NCBI GenBank assembly: GCA_040765295.1
Contig: JAXGSB010000001.1
Span: 1,612,001-1,676,000, forward strand
DNA: 64,000 nucleotides
Direction of reading: 5' to 3'
From: Scatomorpha sp040765295
GTDB taxonomy: Bacteria > Bacillota > Clostridia > Oscillospirales > Oscillospiraceae
Shown here: piece after piece, positions 18,585 to 27,473 of the stretch
Layout of the letters: the number at the start of each line of letters is the position of its first letter
How positions within the stretch are numbered: position 1 is the stretch's first letter
Translations under genes and position numbers: made by a program
The notes under the pieces: model-generated
Database searches by the model: none
What the model was told of the DNA's origin: nothing
Seen by the model: only the letters and a program-made list of their open reading frames with translations

Positions 18585-19182
18585 TTCCGGCAATGAACAC
18601 AGCGATAAGTTTGAAAATGAAGAAATGCTGAAAAAGCAAGAAGAAGACGCGAAAACGGATTCCGCTGAGAAGGAATCTGAAAAGGTTGCCGACACGGCGG
18701 CGGAAGAGACGGCCGAAATTAAGCCCGAAGCTAAGGCCGAAGAGCAAAAAAGCGAGAGCTTGGAAGAGCTCTTGGCGGCTGAAAGAGATAAATATTTAAG
18801 GCTTTTAGCGGAGTATGACAACTACCGCAAGCGTTCGGCAAAGGAGCGCGAGTGCATATATTCCGATGTGAGAGCCGACACCGCCCTCAAGTTTCTGCCG
18901 GTTTATGACAATTTGGAGCGGGCGCTTCAAAACGAAACCGAAGATGAGGCATATAAGCGCGGAGTCGAAATGATAATGGCTCAGTTTTTGGAAACTCTTA
19001 AGTGCTTCGGAATAACGCCTATTGAAGCTTTGAATCAGAAGTTCGACCCGGAGCTCCATGAGGCGGTAATGCACGAAGTTGACGAGGAAAAAGGCGAAAA
19101 CGAAGTCGTCTTTGAGTTTAAAAAAGGCTTTAAGTTGGGAGATAAGGTGATTCGTTTCTCGGTAGTTAAAGTGGCAAATTAG
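18568..19182 (+). CDS. grpE: Nucleotide exchange factor GrpE
   Basis: 204 residues. An acidic, Glu/Lys-rich N-terminal tail (about 1-65) leads into the long coiled coil (EERDKYLRLLAEYDNYRKRS-like) and the C-terminal beta domain with NQKFDPELHEAVMH and GFKLGDKVIRFSVVKV, all typical of GrpE. It releases ADP from DnaK. The start lies after AAAGGAGATATAG inside the hrcA 3-prime end, so the two are translationally coupled. Confidence 0.96.
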   Translation: MGKKHNSGNEHSDKFENEEMLKKQEEDAKTDSAEKESEKVADTAAEETAEIKPEAKAEEQKSESLEELLAAERDKYLRLLAEYDNYRKRSAKERECIYSDVRADTALKFLPVYDNLERALQNETEDEAYKRGVEMIMAQFLETLKCFGITPIEALNQKFDPELHEAVMHEVDEEKGENEVVFEFKKGFKLGDKVIRFSVVKVAN

Positions 19183-19224
19183 TTAATATTTAATATTTAT
19201 ATAAAAATTTAGGAGGAAAAATAT

Positions 19225-21063
19225 ATGGGAAAAATAATCGGTATAGACTTAGGAACAACAAACTCCTGCGTGGCAGTTATTGAGGGCGGCGAAGCCGTCA
19301 TCATCCCCAACGCCGAGGGCGCGCGCACTACCCCCTCTGTCGTTGCTTTTTCGAAGGACGGAGAGCGCATGGTCGGCCAGGTCGCAAAGCGTCAGGCCAT
19401 AACCAACCCCGACAGGACGATAAGTTCCATTAAAAGAGAAATGGGCAGCAACCACAAGGTGACAATAGGCGACAAGACCTATACGCCTCCCGAAATTTCC
19501 GCAATGGTCCTGCAGAAGCTGAAGACGGACGCGGAAGCCTATTTGGGCGAAAAGGTCACAGAGGCGGTCATCACGGTTCCCGCATACTTCACAGACAGCC
19601 AGAGACAGGCCACAAAAGACGCCGGTATGATTGCCGGTTTAAATGTAAAGCGCATTATAAATGAGCCGACGGCGGCGGCCCTTGCCTATGGACTTGACAA
19701 AGAGCTCGACCAGAAGATTCTGGTTTATGACCTTGGCGGCGGCACTTTCGACGTGTCGATTCTCGAGATAGGCGACGGCGTTATCGAGGTTCTCGCCACG
19801 GCCGGCAACAACAAGCTCGGCGGCGACGATTTTGACGAGTGTGTCACAAAATACTTTGTCGATGAGTTTAAGAAAGATCAGGGCATAGACCTCTCCACAG
19901 ATAAGGTTGCAATGCAGCGCCTCAGAGAAGCGGCCGAAAAGGCCAAGTGCGACCTCTCGGGTCTCAGCTCTGTAAATATAAATCTTCCCTACATCACCGC
20001 GGATGCCAACGGCCCCAAGCACCTTGACTTGGACCTTACGAGGGCAAAGTTCAACGAGCTTACACACCACTTGGTCGAAAGGACCTTGGGCCCTGTGAAT
20101 CAGGCTCTCTCGGACTCCGGCTTAAGTGTCTCCGAGCTCGACAAGATTCTTCTCGTCGGCGGCTCGACGCGCATCCCCGCAGTTCAGGAAGCTGTAAAGG
20201 GCATAACCAAGAAGGACGGCTTTAAGGGCATTAACCCCGACGAGTGCGTAGCGCTTGGCGCCGCGATTCAGGGCGGTGTTCTGGGCGGCGACGTTGAGGG
20301 AATACTTCTCCTCGACGTAACTCCCCTCTCTCTCGGCATTGAGACTCTGGGCGGCGTATGCACCAGACTTATAGAGAGAAACACAACTATCCCCACCAAG
20401 AAGAGCCAAGTCTTCTCCACAGCGGCCGACAACCAGACCTCGGTTGAGGTAAACGTTTTGCAGGGTGAGCGTGAGATTGCCATGCACAACAAGAGTCTGG
20501 GCCGCTTCCACCTCGACGGCATAGCCCCTGCCCGCAGAGGCGTGCCCCAGATAGAGGTCACCTTTGACATAGATGCAAACGGCATAGTCAACGTTTCTGC
20601 CAAGGACCTCGGCACAGGCAAGGAACAGCACATAACAATAACCGCTTCCTCCAACCTTTCTAAGGAAGACATCGACAAGGCGGTTCGCGAGGCCGAGCAG
20701 TTTGCGGAAGAGGACCGCAAGCGCAAAGAAGAAGTCGACACACGCAACGCCGGCGACCAGATGGTCTATCAGGCCGAAAAGGCTCTTGAGGAGCTGGGCG
20801 ACAAGCTTGACCCCAATGAGAAGGGTCAGATTGAGGAGAGACTTAAGGAGCTTAAAACAGCTCTTGAGGGCAGCGATACCGAGCAGATAAAGAAGGCTAC
20901 GGAAGAGCTCACCAAGGTTTTCCAGACGGCATCCGAGAAGATGTATCAGGCGGCGGCGCAGGCCCAACAGCAGGCCAGAGGCGCAGACCCCGGTTTTGGC
21001 GGAGATTCCGGCACCGACGGTCCCGAGGTCTTTGATGCGGACTATGAAGTGGTTGACGAGTAA
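19225..21063 (+). CDS. dnaK: Chaperone DnaK (Hsp70)
   Basis: 612 residues, normal length for Bacillota. The ATPase domain starts GKIIGIDLGTTNSCVAV and contains the VYDLGGGTFDVSIL and LLVGGSTRIPAVQ signatures. The substrate domain begins after LLDVTPLSLGIETLGGV (about residue 365), and a helical lid follows with a Gln/Ala-rich end. It refolds proteins with GrpE and DnaJ, both encoded alongside. Start ATG follows AGGAGGAAAAATAT, a near-ideal site suiting high expression. Confidence 0.99.
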   Translation: MGKIIGIDLGTTNSCVAVIEGGEAVIIPNAEGARTTPSVVAFSKDGERMVGQVAKRQAITNPDRTISSIKREMGSNHKVTIGDKTYTPPEISAMVLQKLKTDAEAYLGEKVTEAVITVPAYFTDSQRQATKDAGMIAGLNVKRIINEPTAAALAYGLDKELDQKILVYDLGGGTFDVSILEIGDGVIEVLATAGNNKLGGDDFDECVTKYFVDEFKKDQGIDLSTDKVAMQRLREAAEKAKCDLSGLSSVNINLPYITADANGPKHLDLDLTRAKFNELTHHLVERTLGPVNQALSDSGLSVSELDKILLVGGSTRIPAVQEAVKGITKKDGFKGINPDECVALGAAIQGGVLGGDVEGILLLDVTPLSLGIETLGGVCTRLIERNTTIPTKKSQVFSTAADNQTSVEVNVLQGEREIAMHNKSLGRFHLDGIAPARRGVPQIEVTFDIDANGIVNVSAKDLGTGKEQHITITASSNLSKEDIDKAVREAEQFAEEDRKRKEEVDTRNAGDQMVYQAEKALEELGDKLDPNEKGQIEERLKELKTALEGSDTEQIKKATEELTKVFQTASEKMYQAAAQAQQQARGADPGFGGDSGTDGPEVFDADYEVVDE

Positions 21064-21093
21064 GAATAAATTTTGTAGTATATGAAAAACACA

Positions 21094-21118
21094 GCGGGTA
21101 AGGCACGGCCTTACCCGC
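21094..21118 (+). other. Intercistronic hairpin between dnaK and dnaJ
   Basis: GCGGGTAAGGC - ACG - GCCTTACCCGC, a perfect 11-bp stem with no T tract. It probably stabilises the 3-prime end of the dnaK message or partly attenuates read-through, lowering dnaJ relative to dnaK. Confidence 0.65.
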
Positions 21119-21158
21119 AATTTGAGAGAATAGCGCTTCTCTCGAGAGAGGAACATTG

Positions 21159-22295
21159 ATGGCCGAAGAAAAAAGAGATTATTATGAGATTCTCGGAGTG
21201 AGCAGAGATGCCAGCGAGGACGATATTAAAAAAGCATATCGAACGCTTGCCAAAAAATATCACCCCGACTTAAACCCCGGCGACAAGGAGGCCGAGGCCA
21301 AATTTAAGGAATTAAACGAGGCTGCGCAGGTTTTGGGCGATGCCGAAAACCGCAAGAAGTATGACCAGTTCGGTCACTCTGCCTTTGACCCCTCTCAGGG
21401 CTTTGGCGGCTTTGATTTCAGCGGTTTCGGGGGCTTCGGAGATATTTTCGAAGACCTCTTCGGCGGCGGTTTCGGCGGTTTTGGCGGCTTTGGCTTTGGC
21501 GGAGGCGCGCAAAATCCCAACGCGCCCAGACGCGGCGAGTCACTGCGCACCGCTGTTTCCCTGACTTTTGAAGAGGCGGCCTTTGGAACAAAGAAAGACG
21601 TTTCGATAAGGCGTGTTGAGGAGTGCGAGAGCTGCAAGGGTTCGGGCTGCGCTCCCGGCATGACTGCCGAGATCTGCCCCGAATGCAAGGGCAAGGGCGT
21701 TGTTATGCAGCAGAAGCGCACAGCCTTCGGCGTTATGCAGACTCAGGGGCCATGCCCCAAGTGCAGAGGCAAGGGCAAGATAATTCATCACCCCTGCACA
21801 AGCTGTCACGGCGAAGGCCTTAAGACCCAGAACAGGACTATTTCGGTAAACATACCCGCCGGCATAAACGAGGGACAGTCGATAAAGGTTTCGGGTCAGG
21901 GCAACGCCGGTAAAAACGGCGGGCCTGCCGGCGACCTTTTGGTGACGGTGTCTATCCAAAAGCATCCCAAGTTTGAGAGAGACGGCAACTCTGTTCTCTT
22001 AAGTCAGGATATAAGCTTTGCCCAAGCCGCGCTCGGCGCCGACATTCAGGTGCCGACACTCGACGGCGATGTGAAGCTGAACATTCCCGCAGGCACACAG
22101 ACGGGTTCGGTTTTCAGACTCAGAGGCAAGGGTATACCCAACCTCAGAGGCGGCGGCAGAGGCGACCAATATGTCACCGTGAACATATTCACCCCCAAGG
22201 GCATGAGCTCGGCGCAGAGAGACGCTTTGAGAGCCTATGCCCGCGAGATGGGCGAAGAGGTTAAAGACGTCGGCGGGATTTTCAGAAGAAAGTAA
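21159..22295 (+). CDS. dnaJ: Chaperone DnaJ (Hsp40)
   Basis: 378 residues. The J domain (about 1-70) has the HPD motif in KKYHPDLNPGDKEAE. A Gly/Phe-rich stretch (about 75-120) follows, then four zinc-finger CxxCxGxG motifs (CESCKGSG, CPECKGKG, CPKCRGKG, CTSCHGEG) and the C-terminal substrate-binding domains. It delivers substrates to DnaK and stimulates its ATPase. ATG at 21159 is used with AGAGAGGAA upstream; an overlapping TTG at 21156 would add only one residue. Confidence 0.98.
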   Translation: MAEEKRDYYEILGVSRDASEDDIKKAYRTLAKKYHPDLNPGDKEAEAKFKELNEAAQVLGDAENRKKYDQFGHSAFDPSQGFGGFDFSGFGGFGDIFEDLFGGGFGGFGGFGFGGGAQNPNAPRRGESLRTAVSLTFEEAAFGTKKDVSIRRVEECESCKGSGCAPGMTAEICPECKGKGVVMQQKRTAFGVMQTQGPCPKCRGKGKIIHHPCTSCHGEGLKTQNRTISVNIPAGINEGQSIKVSGQGNAGKNGGPAGDLLVTVSIQKHPKFERDGNSVLLSQDISFAQAALGADIQVPTLDGDVKLNIPAGTQTGSVFRLRGKGIPNLRGGGRGDQYVTVNIFTPKGMSSAQRDALRAYAREMGEEVKDVGGIFRRK

Positions 22296-22319
22296 GCGTT
22301 TATTAATTATAAATATTGT

Positions 22320-22356
22320 GGAGCGTTGCAAATTGTTCTTTTGCAACGCTCCGTTT
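22320..22356 (+). terminator. Terminator of the hrcA-dnaJ operon
   Basis: GGAGCGTTGCAAA - 7 bases - TTTGCAACGCTCC followed by GTTTT. A near copy of the stem occurs at 25627-25657, on the other side of the repeat island. Confidence 0.9.
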
Positions 22357-22362
22357 TAACAT

Positions 22363-22791
22363 CCAAAAACGGCTCCTTTGTGCAAAGGGAGCCAAGGGAA
22401 AGCGGGAAACCTTTGGCGTTTACAAGTTAAATTGAGGAAGCCCCAAGTTGAAAAGCTAAAATATACAAAATTTGCAATTTCTCTTGCCCGCCCTGTGCAA
22501 GGGCGGGAGGCACGGCTAATGCCGTGACGGGAGGGTTGACAAAGAGGCTTGAATATATTAGCTGTAAAGTCGTTTGCAATGCAGTATAGTTATTAAGCCG
22601 ATATCAGCCACTTTAGTTATTCAAAGAAATATACTGCGACAGAACAACCCCTCAGTCAAAAACCTGCGGTTTTCGACAGCTCCCCTTGCACAGTGGAGCC
22701 AAGTAAAAGTGCGAAGTTGTGAGCTTTTAGCATCAACCCCCCTCTGCCGACTGCGGTCGGCATCTCCCCCTTAGACTCAAGGTGGAGAAAA
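22363..22791. repeat. Composite intergenic repeat, unit 1 (modules L-A-core-B-C)
   Basis: Module L (22363-22483) contains a GGCTCC/GGAGCC hairpin. Module A (22484-22543) has CCCGCCCTGTGCAAGGGCGGG and GGCACGGC..GCCGTG hairpins ending ACGGGAGGGTTGACAAA. A core follows, with TTAAGCCGATATCAGCC. Module B (about 22645-22702) is CCCCTCAGTCAAAAACC to GTGGAGCC, and module C (22736-22791) contains TGCCGACTGCGGTCGGCA. The same modules in the same order recur at 23974, 24395 and 25194, and partly at 30.9, 52.9 and 57.5 kb. No protein is encoded. Confidence 0.8.
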
Positions 22792-22977
22792 CTTTTTTGT
22801 TTTTGGCTTCTTTTTCTCGCCTGTTTGTGGTATTATATTTTTTATTAAACAAATCTCAATAAACGCCTCTCTGCCCAAAGTTGCGGTGAGTTTTATTTTG
22901 TGTTTACTGTTTTATAAAACTCGGAAATTTATTTTTATATAAATTTAATTTAACAAAGTTTTTAAAAGGAGGAAAAA

Positions 22978-23968
22978 ATGAAAAGATTTACATCGCTGCT
23001 GCTCACAGTTTTAATGCTCCTTTCGCTTGCAGCTTGCGGCGGAGAAACAGTACCCCCCCCCCCCCGACTCGCCGCAGGGTGAAAGCGCCGACGGCTTAGA
23101 GGGCAAAACAGACGCCGCAGAGGAGAATGAAATCACCTTCACCGAACAGGTTGCTGCCGACAATAAAGAATGCAAAATTACAATTACCGGGTTTGAGCGT
23201 GATAAATGGGGCAATTTTTGCCTCAATACACTCTTGGAAAACAAGTCGTCCGATAAAACATATTGTTTTAGCTTGAATTCGGCAGCTGTTAACGGGGTTT
23301 CGATCTCTCCTCAGTTTTCACCCGAACTTGCTCCCGGCGAAAAGCGCAACGAAAAAATCGAATTCGCGGATTGGAGATTTAATTATAATGATATTGGCGG
23401 CTATACCGACATTGAACTGGTCTTCCAAGTTAGGGAGAATGATCGTTGGGGTGCGGATGTTCTTGAAGCAAAAACAGTCCACATATATCCTTACGGAGAA
23501 GATAAGGCCGCTGAATTTGTAAGAGAGGCGCAGCCTTCCGACAAAGTTATTTTAGACAATGAGTATGCTACCGTAATAATTGCGGGAGAGGGCAATGAAA
23601 AGTTTAAAGAAGAGTCTGATGACAGCGAACTCTTCTATTGCTTCGAGATGTTTGTTATAAATAAAACTGATAAAGAGCTTTGGATTAAAGGTGGCTTTTA
23701 TTCTCTTTCTGTAAACGGGTTTGAGTTTAAGGAAATGCAATACGACTTCAGCCTTTCTGGATTTAACATACAAGTTTTTGGCGGCAAATGCTGTTTTAAT
23801 CGCTTTCAGTTTTATAAAGACGATTTAGAGAAAATCGGCATCAAAGATTATGAAGATTTTGAAGAAATTAAGTTTAAATTAAAAATACATGGTTGCAATA
23901 TTGATGATTATGGTTTTTCTGGTAACTCTAATCTACTGGGAGAATATGAAATTACATTGAACCCTTAA
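22978..23968 (+). CDS. Lipoprotein gene out of frame by a poly-C tract (phase-variable candidate)
   Basis: ATG at 22978 follows AAAGGAGG and encodes a lipoprotein signal peptide ending LLSLAAC (Cys20). A run of 13 C at 23053-23065 then throws the frame, and translation stops at a TGA about 10 codons later. The remaining 300 codons are open in the next frame (from 23066 to 23968), so 12 or 15 C would restore a single protein of about 330 residues. The body is acidic with two similar beta-rich halves (ITGFERDKWGNFCLNTLLEN; WIKGGFYSLSVNGFEFKEM). I do not recognise a family with confidence; small secreted Ig-like DUF proteins are similar in style. A TTG at 23027 could start the body without a signal peptide but lacks a ribosome site. 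Confidence 0.75.
23053..23065 (+). repeat. Poly-C tract of 13 bases
   Basis: Thirteen consecutive C just after the lipobox codons of the lipoprotein gene. Homopolymer G/C tracts of this length slip readily during replication. A sequencing length error is the main alternative. Confidence 0.9.
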
Positions 23969-23973
23969 ACAAA

Positions 23974-24312
23974 AAAAGCGGCTCTTTTGCGCAGGAGAGC
24001 CAAGGGAAGGCGCGAAACCTTTGAGTTTGAAATGTAAAAATAAGAAAAGCTCCCGGTTCAAAAGCTAAAATATACAAAATTTGCAATTTCTCTTGCCCGC
24101 CCTGTGTAAGGGAGGGTGGCACGGCGTAAGCCGTGACGGGAGGGTTGACAAGAGGCTTGCATATACTGAGCTGTAAAGGCGTTTGCAATGCAGTACAACT
24201 ATTAAGCTGATATCAGCCGCTAAAATCTATGGAAATATACACTGCGGCAGAACAACCCCTCAGTCAAAAACCTAAAGGTTTTTGCCAGCTCCCCTTACAC
24301 AGTGGAGCCAAG
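23974..24312. repeat. Composite intergenic repeat, unit 2 (modules L-A-core-B)
   Basis: Same modules as unit 1: L from 23974 (GGCTCTTTTGCGCAGGAGAGCC), A at 24094-24151, core with TTAAGCTGATATCAGCC, B at about 24253-24310. It directly follows the lipoprotein stop codon. Module C is missing. Confidence 0.8.
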
Positions 24313-24394
24313 TAAAAGCGCAAGACGTTGACAATCCGAATTTATGAACATCTTCGGTATAAAAGGGAAAATATAAGAAATTTGCTCAAATCCC

Positions 24395-24615
24395 TTGCCC
24401 GCCCTGTGTAAGGGAGGGTGGCACGGCGTAAGCCGTGACGGGAGGGTTGACAAAAAGGCTTGCATATACTGGGCTGTAAAGTCGTTTGCAATACAGTGCA
24501 GTTATTAAGCCGATATCAGCCGCTTTAGTTATTCAAAGAAATATACTGCGTCAGAACAACCCCTCAGTCAAAAACCTGCGGTTTTCGACAGCTCCCCCTA
24601 CACGGTGGAGTCAAG
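24395..24615. repeat. Composite intergenic repeat, unit 3 (modules A-core-B)
   Basis: Module A at 24395-24453, core with TTAAGCCGATATCAGCC near 24507, and B at about 24558-24611. About 90 percent identical to unit 1 by eye over these modules. Confidence 0.8.
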
Positions 24616-24704
24616 AGAAGACAGACAACGACGCCAACAAGGTACTGCTAATTTCTTTCTTTACCGTTAATAAAGGAAAAGCCAGTCTTAAATTCGGGCA
24701 TATG

Positions 24705-24734
24705 TTGAGATATGAGTAGTGAAGCTGGTATAAT
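24705..24734 (+). promoter_or_regulatory. Candidate promoter of the DUF559 gene
   Basis: TTGAGA, an 18-base spacer and a consensus TATAAT, about 75 bp before the ATG. Confidence 0.6.
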
Positions 24735-24806
24735 TTATTTAAATAAATTGAGTAAAAAACAACACTGCAGAAGCCGATGCAGCGTAGCCGTGATGGAGTG
24801 ATGTAA

Positions 24807-25178
24807 ATGCAATCAAAACATAATAAGCAGCTCGTCTCCGTGGCAAAAAAGCTGCGCAAAAATATGACAAAAGAAGAGCGGCGTCTCTGGTATGTTTTTT
24901 TAAGGTCTTACCCGGTTCGTTTTTACAGACAAAAAGTGCTGGGTAAATATGTTGTTGATTTTTATAGCGCAGAAGCAAAGCTAATAATTGAGCTGGATGG
25001 TTCTCAACATTACGAAGAAACAGGTGCGGAAAATGACAAAGAACGAACCTCTTTTTTGGAAAAATATGGCCTAAGAGTTATTCGCATATCCAACAGTGAA
25101 GTTAACAGAAATTTTCGTGGTGTTTGTGAATATATAGATGAATTGGTAAAACAATCTCTCAAAAGCAATAATGCATAA
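24807..25178 (+). CDS. DUF559 endonuclease-like protein (PD-(D/E)XK fold)
   Basis: 123 residues. The start KHNKQLVSVAKKLRKNMTKE and EERRLWYVFLR, then FYRQKVLGKYVVDFYSAEAK, LIIELDGSQH and LRVIRISNSEVNRN, follow the DUF559 pattern. D in VVDFY and the E-x-D of IIELDG are the expected metal-binding residues of this Vsr-like nuclease fold. The cellular role of the family is not established. Start ATG follows GGAGTGATGTAA. The gene is flanked on both sides by composite repeats (units 3 and 4); the right-hand repeat begins about 15 bp after its stop, which suggests it moves with, or acts on, the repeats. Confidence 0.85.
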   Translation: MQSKHNKQLVSVAKKLRKNMTKEERRLWYVFLRSYPVRFYRQKVLGKYVVDFYSAEAKLIIELDGSQHYEETGAENDKERTSFLEKYGLRVIRISNSEVNRNFRGVCEYIDELVKQSLKSNNA

Positions 25179-25193
25179 AATCTGCTCAAATCT

Positions 25194-25505
25194 CTTGCCC
25201 GCCCTGTGCAAGGGCGGGAGGCGCGGCGTTAGCCGTGACGGGAGGGTTGACAAAAAAGACTAAACACACTGAGCTGTTTATTTTATATGAAATGCAGTTG
25301 CAGTTCTTAAGCCGATATCAGCCACTTTAGTTGTTCAAAGAAATATACTGCGGCGGAACAACCCCTCAGTCAAAAACCTAAAGGTTTTTGCCAGCTCCCC
25401 TTACACAGTGGAGCCAAGTAAAAGCGCAAGACGTAAGCTTTTAGCATCAATCCCCCTCTGCCGACTGCGGTCGGCATCTCCCCCTTATGCCTAAGGTGGA
25501 GAAAC
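25194..25505. repeat. Composite intergenic repeat, unit 4 (modules A-core-B-C)
   Basis: A at 25195-25253, core with TTAAGCCGATATCAGCC near 25308, B at about 25360-25418, and C at 25450-25505 with TGCCGACTGCGGTCGGCA. It begins just after the DUF559 stop. The following 120 bp show nothing before the terminator. Confidence 0.8.
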
Positions 25506-25626
25506 AGAATGGGCGAAAATCAAGCTTGATGTGTCTAATTTTCAGATTAATATAATCGAAAAAAGCTTACCGCTTTAGAATTTGCACAAGGCTGTTCTTT
25601 CTCCTTAGATTCAACGGAAAGGAAAA

Positions 25627-25668
25627 GAGCGTTGCAAAAACATGTCTTGCAACGCTCCGTTTTTTTTA
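25627..25668. terminator. Bidirectional terminator at the right edge of the repeat island
   Basis: GAGCGTTGCAA - 9 bases - TTGCAACGCTC, followed on the plus strand by eight T and on the minus strand by TTTT. It ends the ABC uptake operon (minus) and any transcript from the DUF559 side. Confidence 0.88.
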
Positions 25669-25670
25669 TA

Positions 25671-26465
25671 TTATGCCAGCAGGGCTCTGTCGTCGGAGAA
25701 GCTCTCGCCAGAGGCATCCGCAAAGCGCCTTAAGAGGTCTTCGACCTTGAGGCTCTTTTTTTCTTCGCCTTTGATGTCGAGGATTATTCTGCCCTCGTGC
25801 ATCATTATGAGCCTATTGCCGCAGCGTATGGCATTTTTCATATTGTGTGTAACCATGAGGCTGGTGAGAGAATTTTCCCCTATAAGTTCCTCGGTTATAG
25901 AGAGCACCTTCGCTGCCGTTTGCGGGTCTAAGGCTGCGGTGTGTTCGTCGAGAAGCAGGAGTTTCGGCATCTTCATGGCCGCCATCAAAAGGGTTAGGGC
26001 CTGACGCTGGCCGCCTGAGAGCAGCCTTGTTTTTGCGAAAATTCTGTCTTCAAGTCCGAGACCCAGAGTTTTAAGCAGCTCTTTGTAGTCCTCCCGCTCA
26101 CCGGGGGCCATCATCCACTTCAGTCCTCTTTTCGAGCCCCTTCTGTGCGCAATGGCCAAGTTTTCTTCTATCATCATATCGGGAGCCGTGCCCATCATCG
26201 GGTCTTGAAAAACTCTGCCCAAAAATTTTGCCCGCTTATGCTCGGGAACTCCTATAAGCTCATTTCCGTCGAGCTTTATACTGCCCGAGTCGGGCTGCCA
26301 AACTCCCGCTATGGCGTTTAAAAGAGTTGATTTGCCGGCGCCGTTGCCGCCGATTACGCTTACAAAATCGCCGTCTTGAAGCGTGAGGTCTATGCCGCAG
26401 AGCGCGGGCTTTTCGTTTAGGGTCCCTTTATTGAAGGTTTTACTCAGATTTTTTATCTCAAGCAT
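25671..26465 (-). CDS. ABC uptake transporter, ATP-binding subunit (TrpZ-like)
   Basis: 264 residues, one ATPase domain: Walker A IGGNGAGKSTL near residue 40, signature RLLSGGQRQALTL near 143, Walker B LLLLDEHTAALDPQTA near 165, switch His in MVTHNMKNA. It resembles the cytoplasmic ATPases that pair with the PF04392 binding proteins. It overlaps the permease gene by 8 bases and is the third gene of the unit. It powers import of the ligand captured by the 27474-28457 lipoprotein, likely an aromatic amino acid. Confidence 0.9.
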   Translation of the reverse strand: MLEIKNLSKTFNKGTLNEKPALCGIDLTLQDGDFVSVIGGNGAGKSTLLNAIAGVWQPDSGSIKLDGNELIGVPEHKRAKFLGRVFQDPMMGTAPDMMIEENLAIAHRRGSKRGLKWMMAPGEREDYKELLKTLGLGLEDRIFAKTRLLSGGQRQALTLLMAAMKMPKLLLLDEHTAALDPQTAAKVLSITEELIGENSLTSLMVTHNMKNAIRCGNRLIMMHEGRIILDIKGEEKKSLKVEDLLRRFADASGESFSDDRALLA

Positions 26466-27369
26466 CCCTTCTCACCTCTCTTATGGCCTTGTTCTCCCTC
26501 AGCTTTTCCCTGAGGTGCGGAAGCGCAAGGAAGACAGCGACAAGGCAGGCCGAGAAGAGCTTCAGGTCTGTGGGTGAAAGTCCGAGACGGACAACCACTG
26601 CTATGACGAGATAGTAGATTATTGCGCCGAAGCCGACACCCAAGAGCCTGAGCGCCATATTTATGAAAATCTTCCCGAATATGACTTCGCCTATAATCAC
26701 GGCTGCAAGACCTATGACTATGGCGCCCTGCCCCATCTTCACGTCCGCCGCGCCCGAATACTGAGCCAGCAAAGCGCCTGAGAGAGCCACAACCCCGTTC
26801 GACATGGCAAGGCCTATGACCTTCATGACGTTTATATTTATGCCCTGAGAGCTTGCCATGGCGGGATTTGACCCTGTTGCCCTTATGGCGCTGCCTATCT
26901 CGGTGCCGAAAAACCAATAGAGAAAACCTATGATTGCCGCCACAAAGACGACGCCCACCACAATGGCCATTGTATTGTTTCTCGAGGAGAGAAGAAGTGC
27001 GTATTTATCGACGCTCACCGCCATATTGCTCTTCCCCATTATCCTCATATTTATCGAATAGAGGGCGAGCTGCGAGAGTATGCCCGAAAGAATAGGCGGT
27101 ATGGCAAATCCAGAGTGCAAAAGGCCCGTGACAAGTCCGGAAACTGCGCCCGCCAAAAAAGCTAAAAGGAGCGCCAAAGCAGGGTCGAGCCCCGAAACTA
27201 TGCTTACAACGCAGACAGCGCCGCCGGTGGCGATGCTGCCGTCGACCGTGAGGTCGGCATAATCGAGAAGCTTGAATGTCACGAACACGCCTATGGCCAT
27301 TATGCCCCATATAAGTCCCTGAGCCACCGAGCCCGGAAGAGCTCTTATGATTGAGAGTAAAAAATCCAT
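26458..27369 (-). CDS. ABC uptake transporter, permease subunit (TrpY-like)
   Basis: 303 residues with about 8-9 hydrophobic segments, of the branched-chain/sugar permease type (BPD_transp_2). GLIWGIMAIGVFVTFKLLDYADLTVDGS at the start and ATGSNPAMASSQGINI in the loop near residue 165 are typical of the permeases that pair with PF04392 binding proteins. ATG at 27369 follows AAGGTGTAGG. It lies about 105 bp downstream of the binding-protein gene, with a hairpin between. Confidence 0.9.
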   Translation of the reverse strand: MDFLLSIIRALPGSVAQGLIWGIMAIGVFVTFKLLDYADLTVDGSIATGGAVCVVSIVSGLDPALALLLAFLAGAVSGLVTGLLHSGFAIPPILSGILSQLALYSINMRIMGKSNMAVSVDKYALLLSSRNNTMAIVVGVVFVAAIIGFLYWFFGTEIGSAIRATGSNPAMASSQGININVMKVIGLAMSNGVVALSGALLAQYSGAADVKMGQGAIVIGLAAVIIGEVIFGKIFINMALRLLGVGFGAIIYYLVIAVVVRLGLSPTDLKLFSACLVAVFLALPHLREKLRENKAIREVRRDA

Positions 27370-27441
27370 TCCTACACCTTTAATTCACTAAGATTAACAG
27401 TTCTAAATCAAAAATCCTTGTCAAAATTCTTAAACTTATTT

Positions 27442-27467
27442 ATGAGCGGGGTTTCAGCCCCGCTCAT
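27442..27467 (-). other. Intercistronic hairpin between binding protein and permease genes
   Basis: ATGAGCGGGG - 6 bases - CCCCGCTCAT, a perfect 10-bp stem without a T tract. Such structures commonly protect the binding-protein message, giving more binding protein than membrane subunits. Confidence 0.65.
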
Positions 27468-27473
27468 ATTCTT

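Noticed and set aside
20122..21156. A 344-codon minus-strand frame over dnaK
   Set aside because: Antisense shadow of dnaK caused by codon bias; no family resemblance.
22484..25505. Possible CRISPR array from regularly recurring repeats
   Set aside because: Repeat units are hundreds of bases long, modular and irregularly spaced, with no short spacers and no cas genes.
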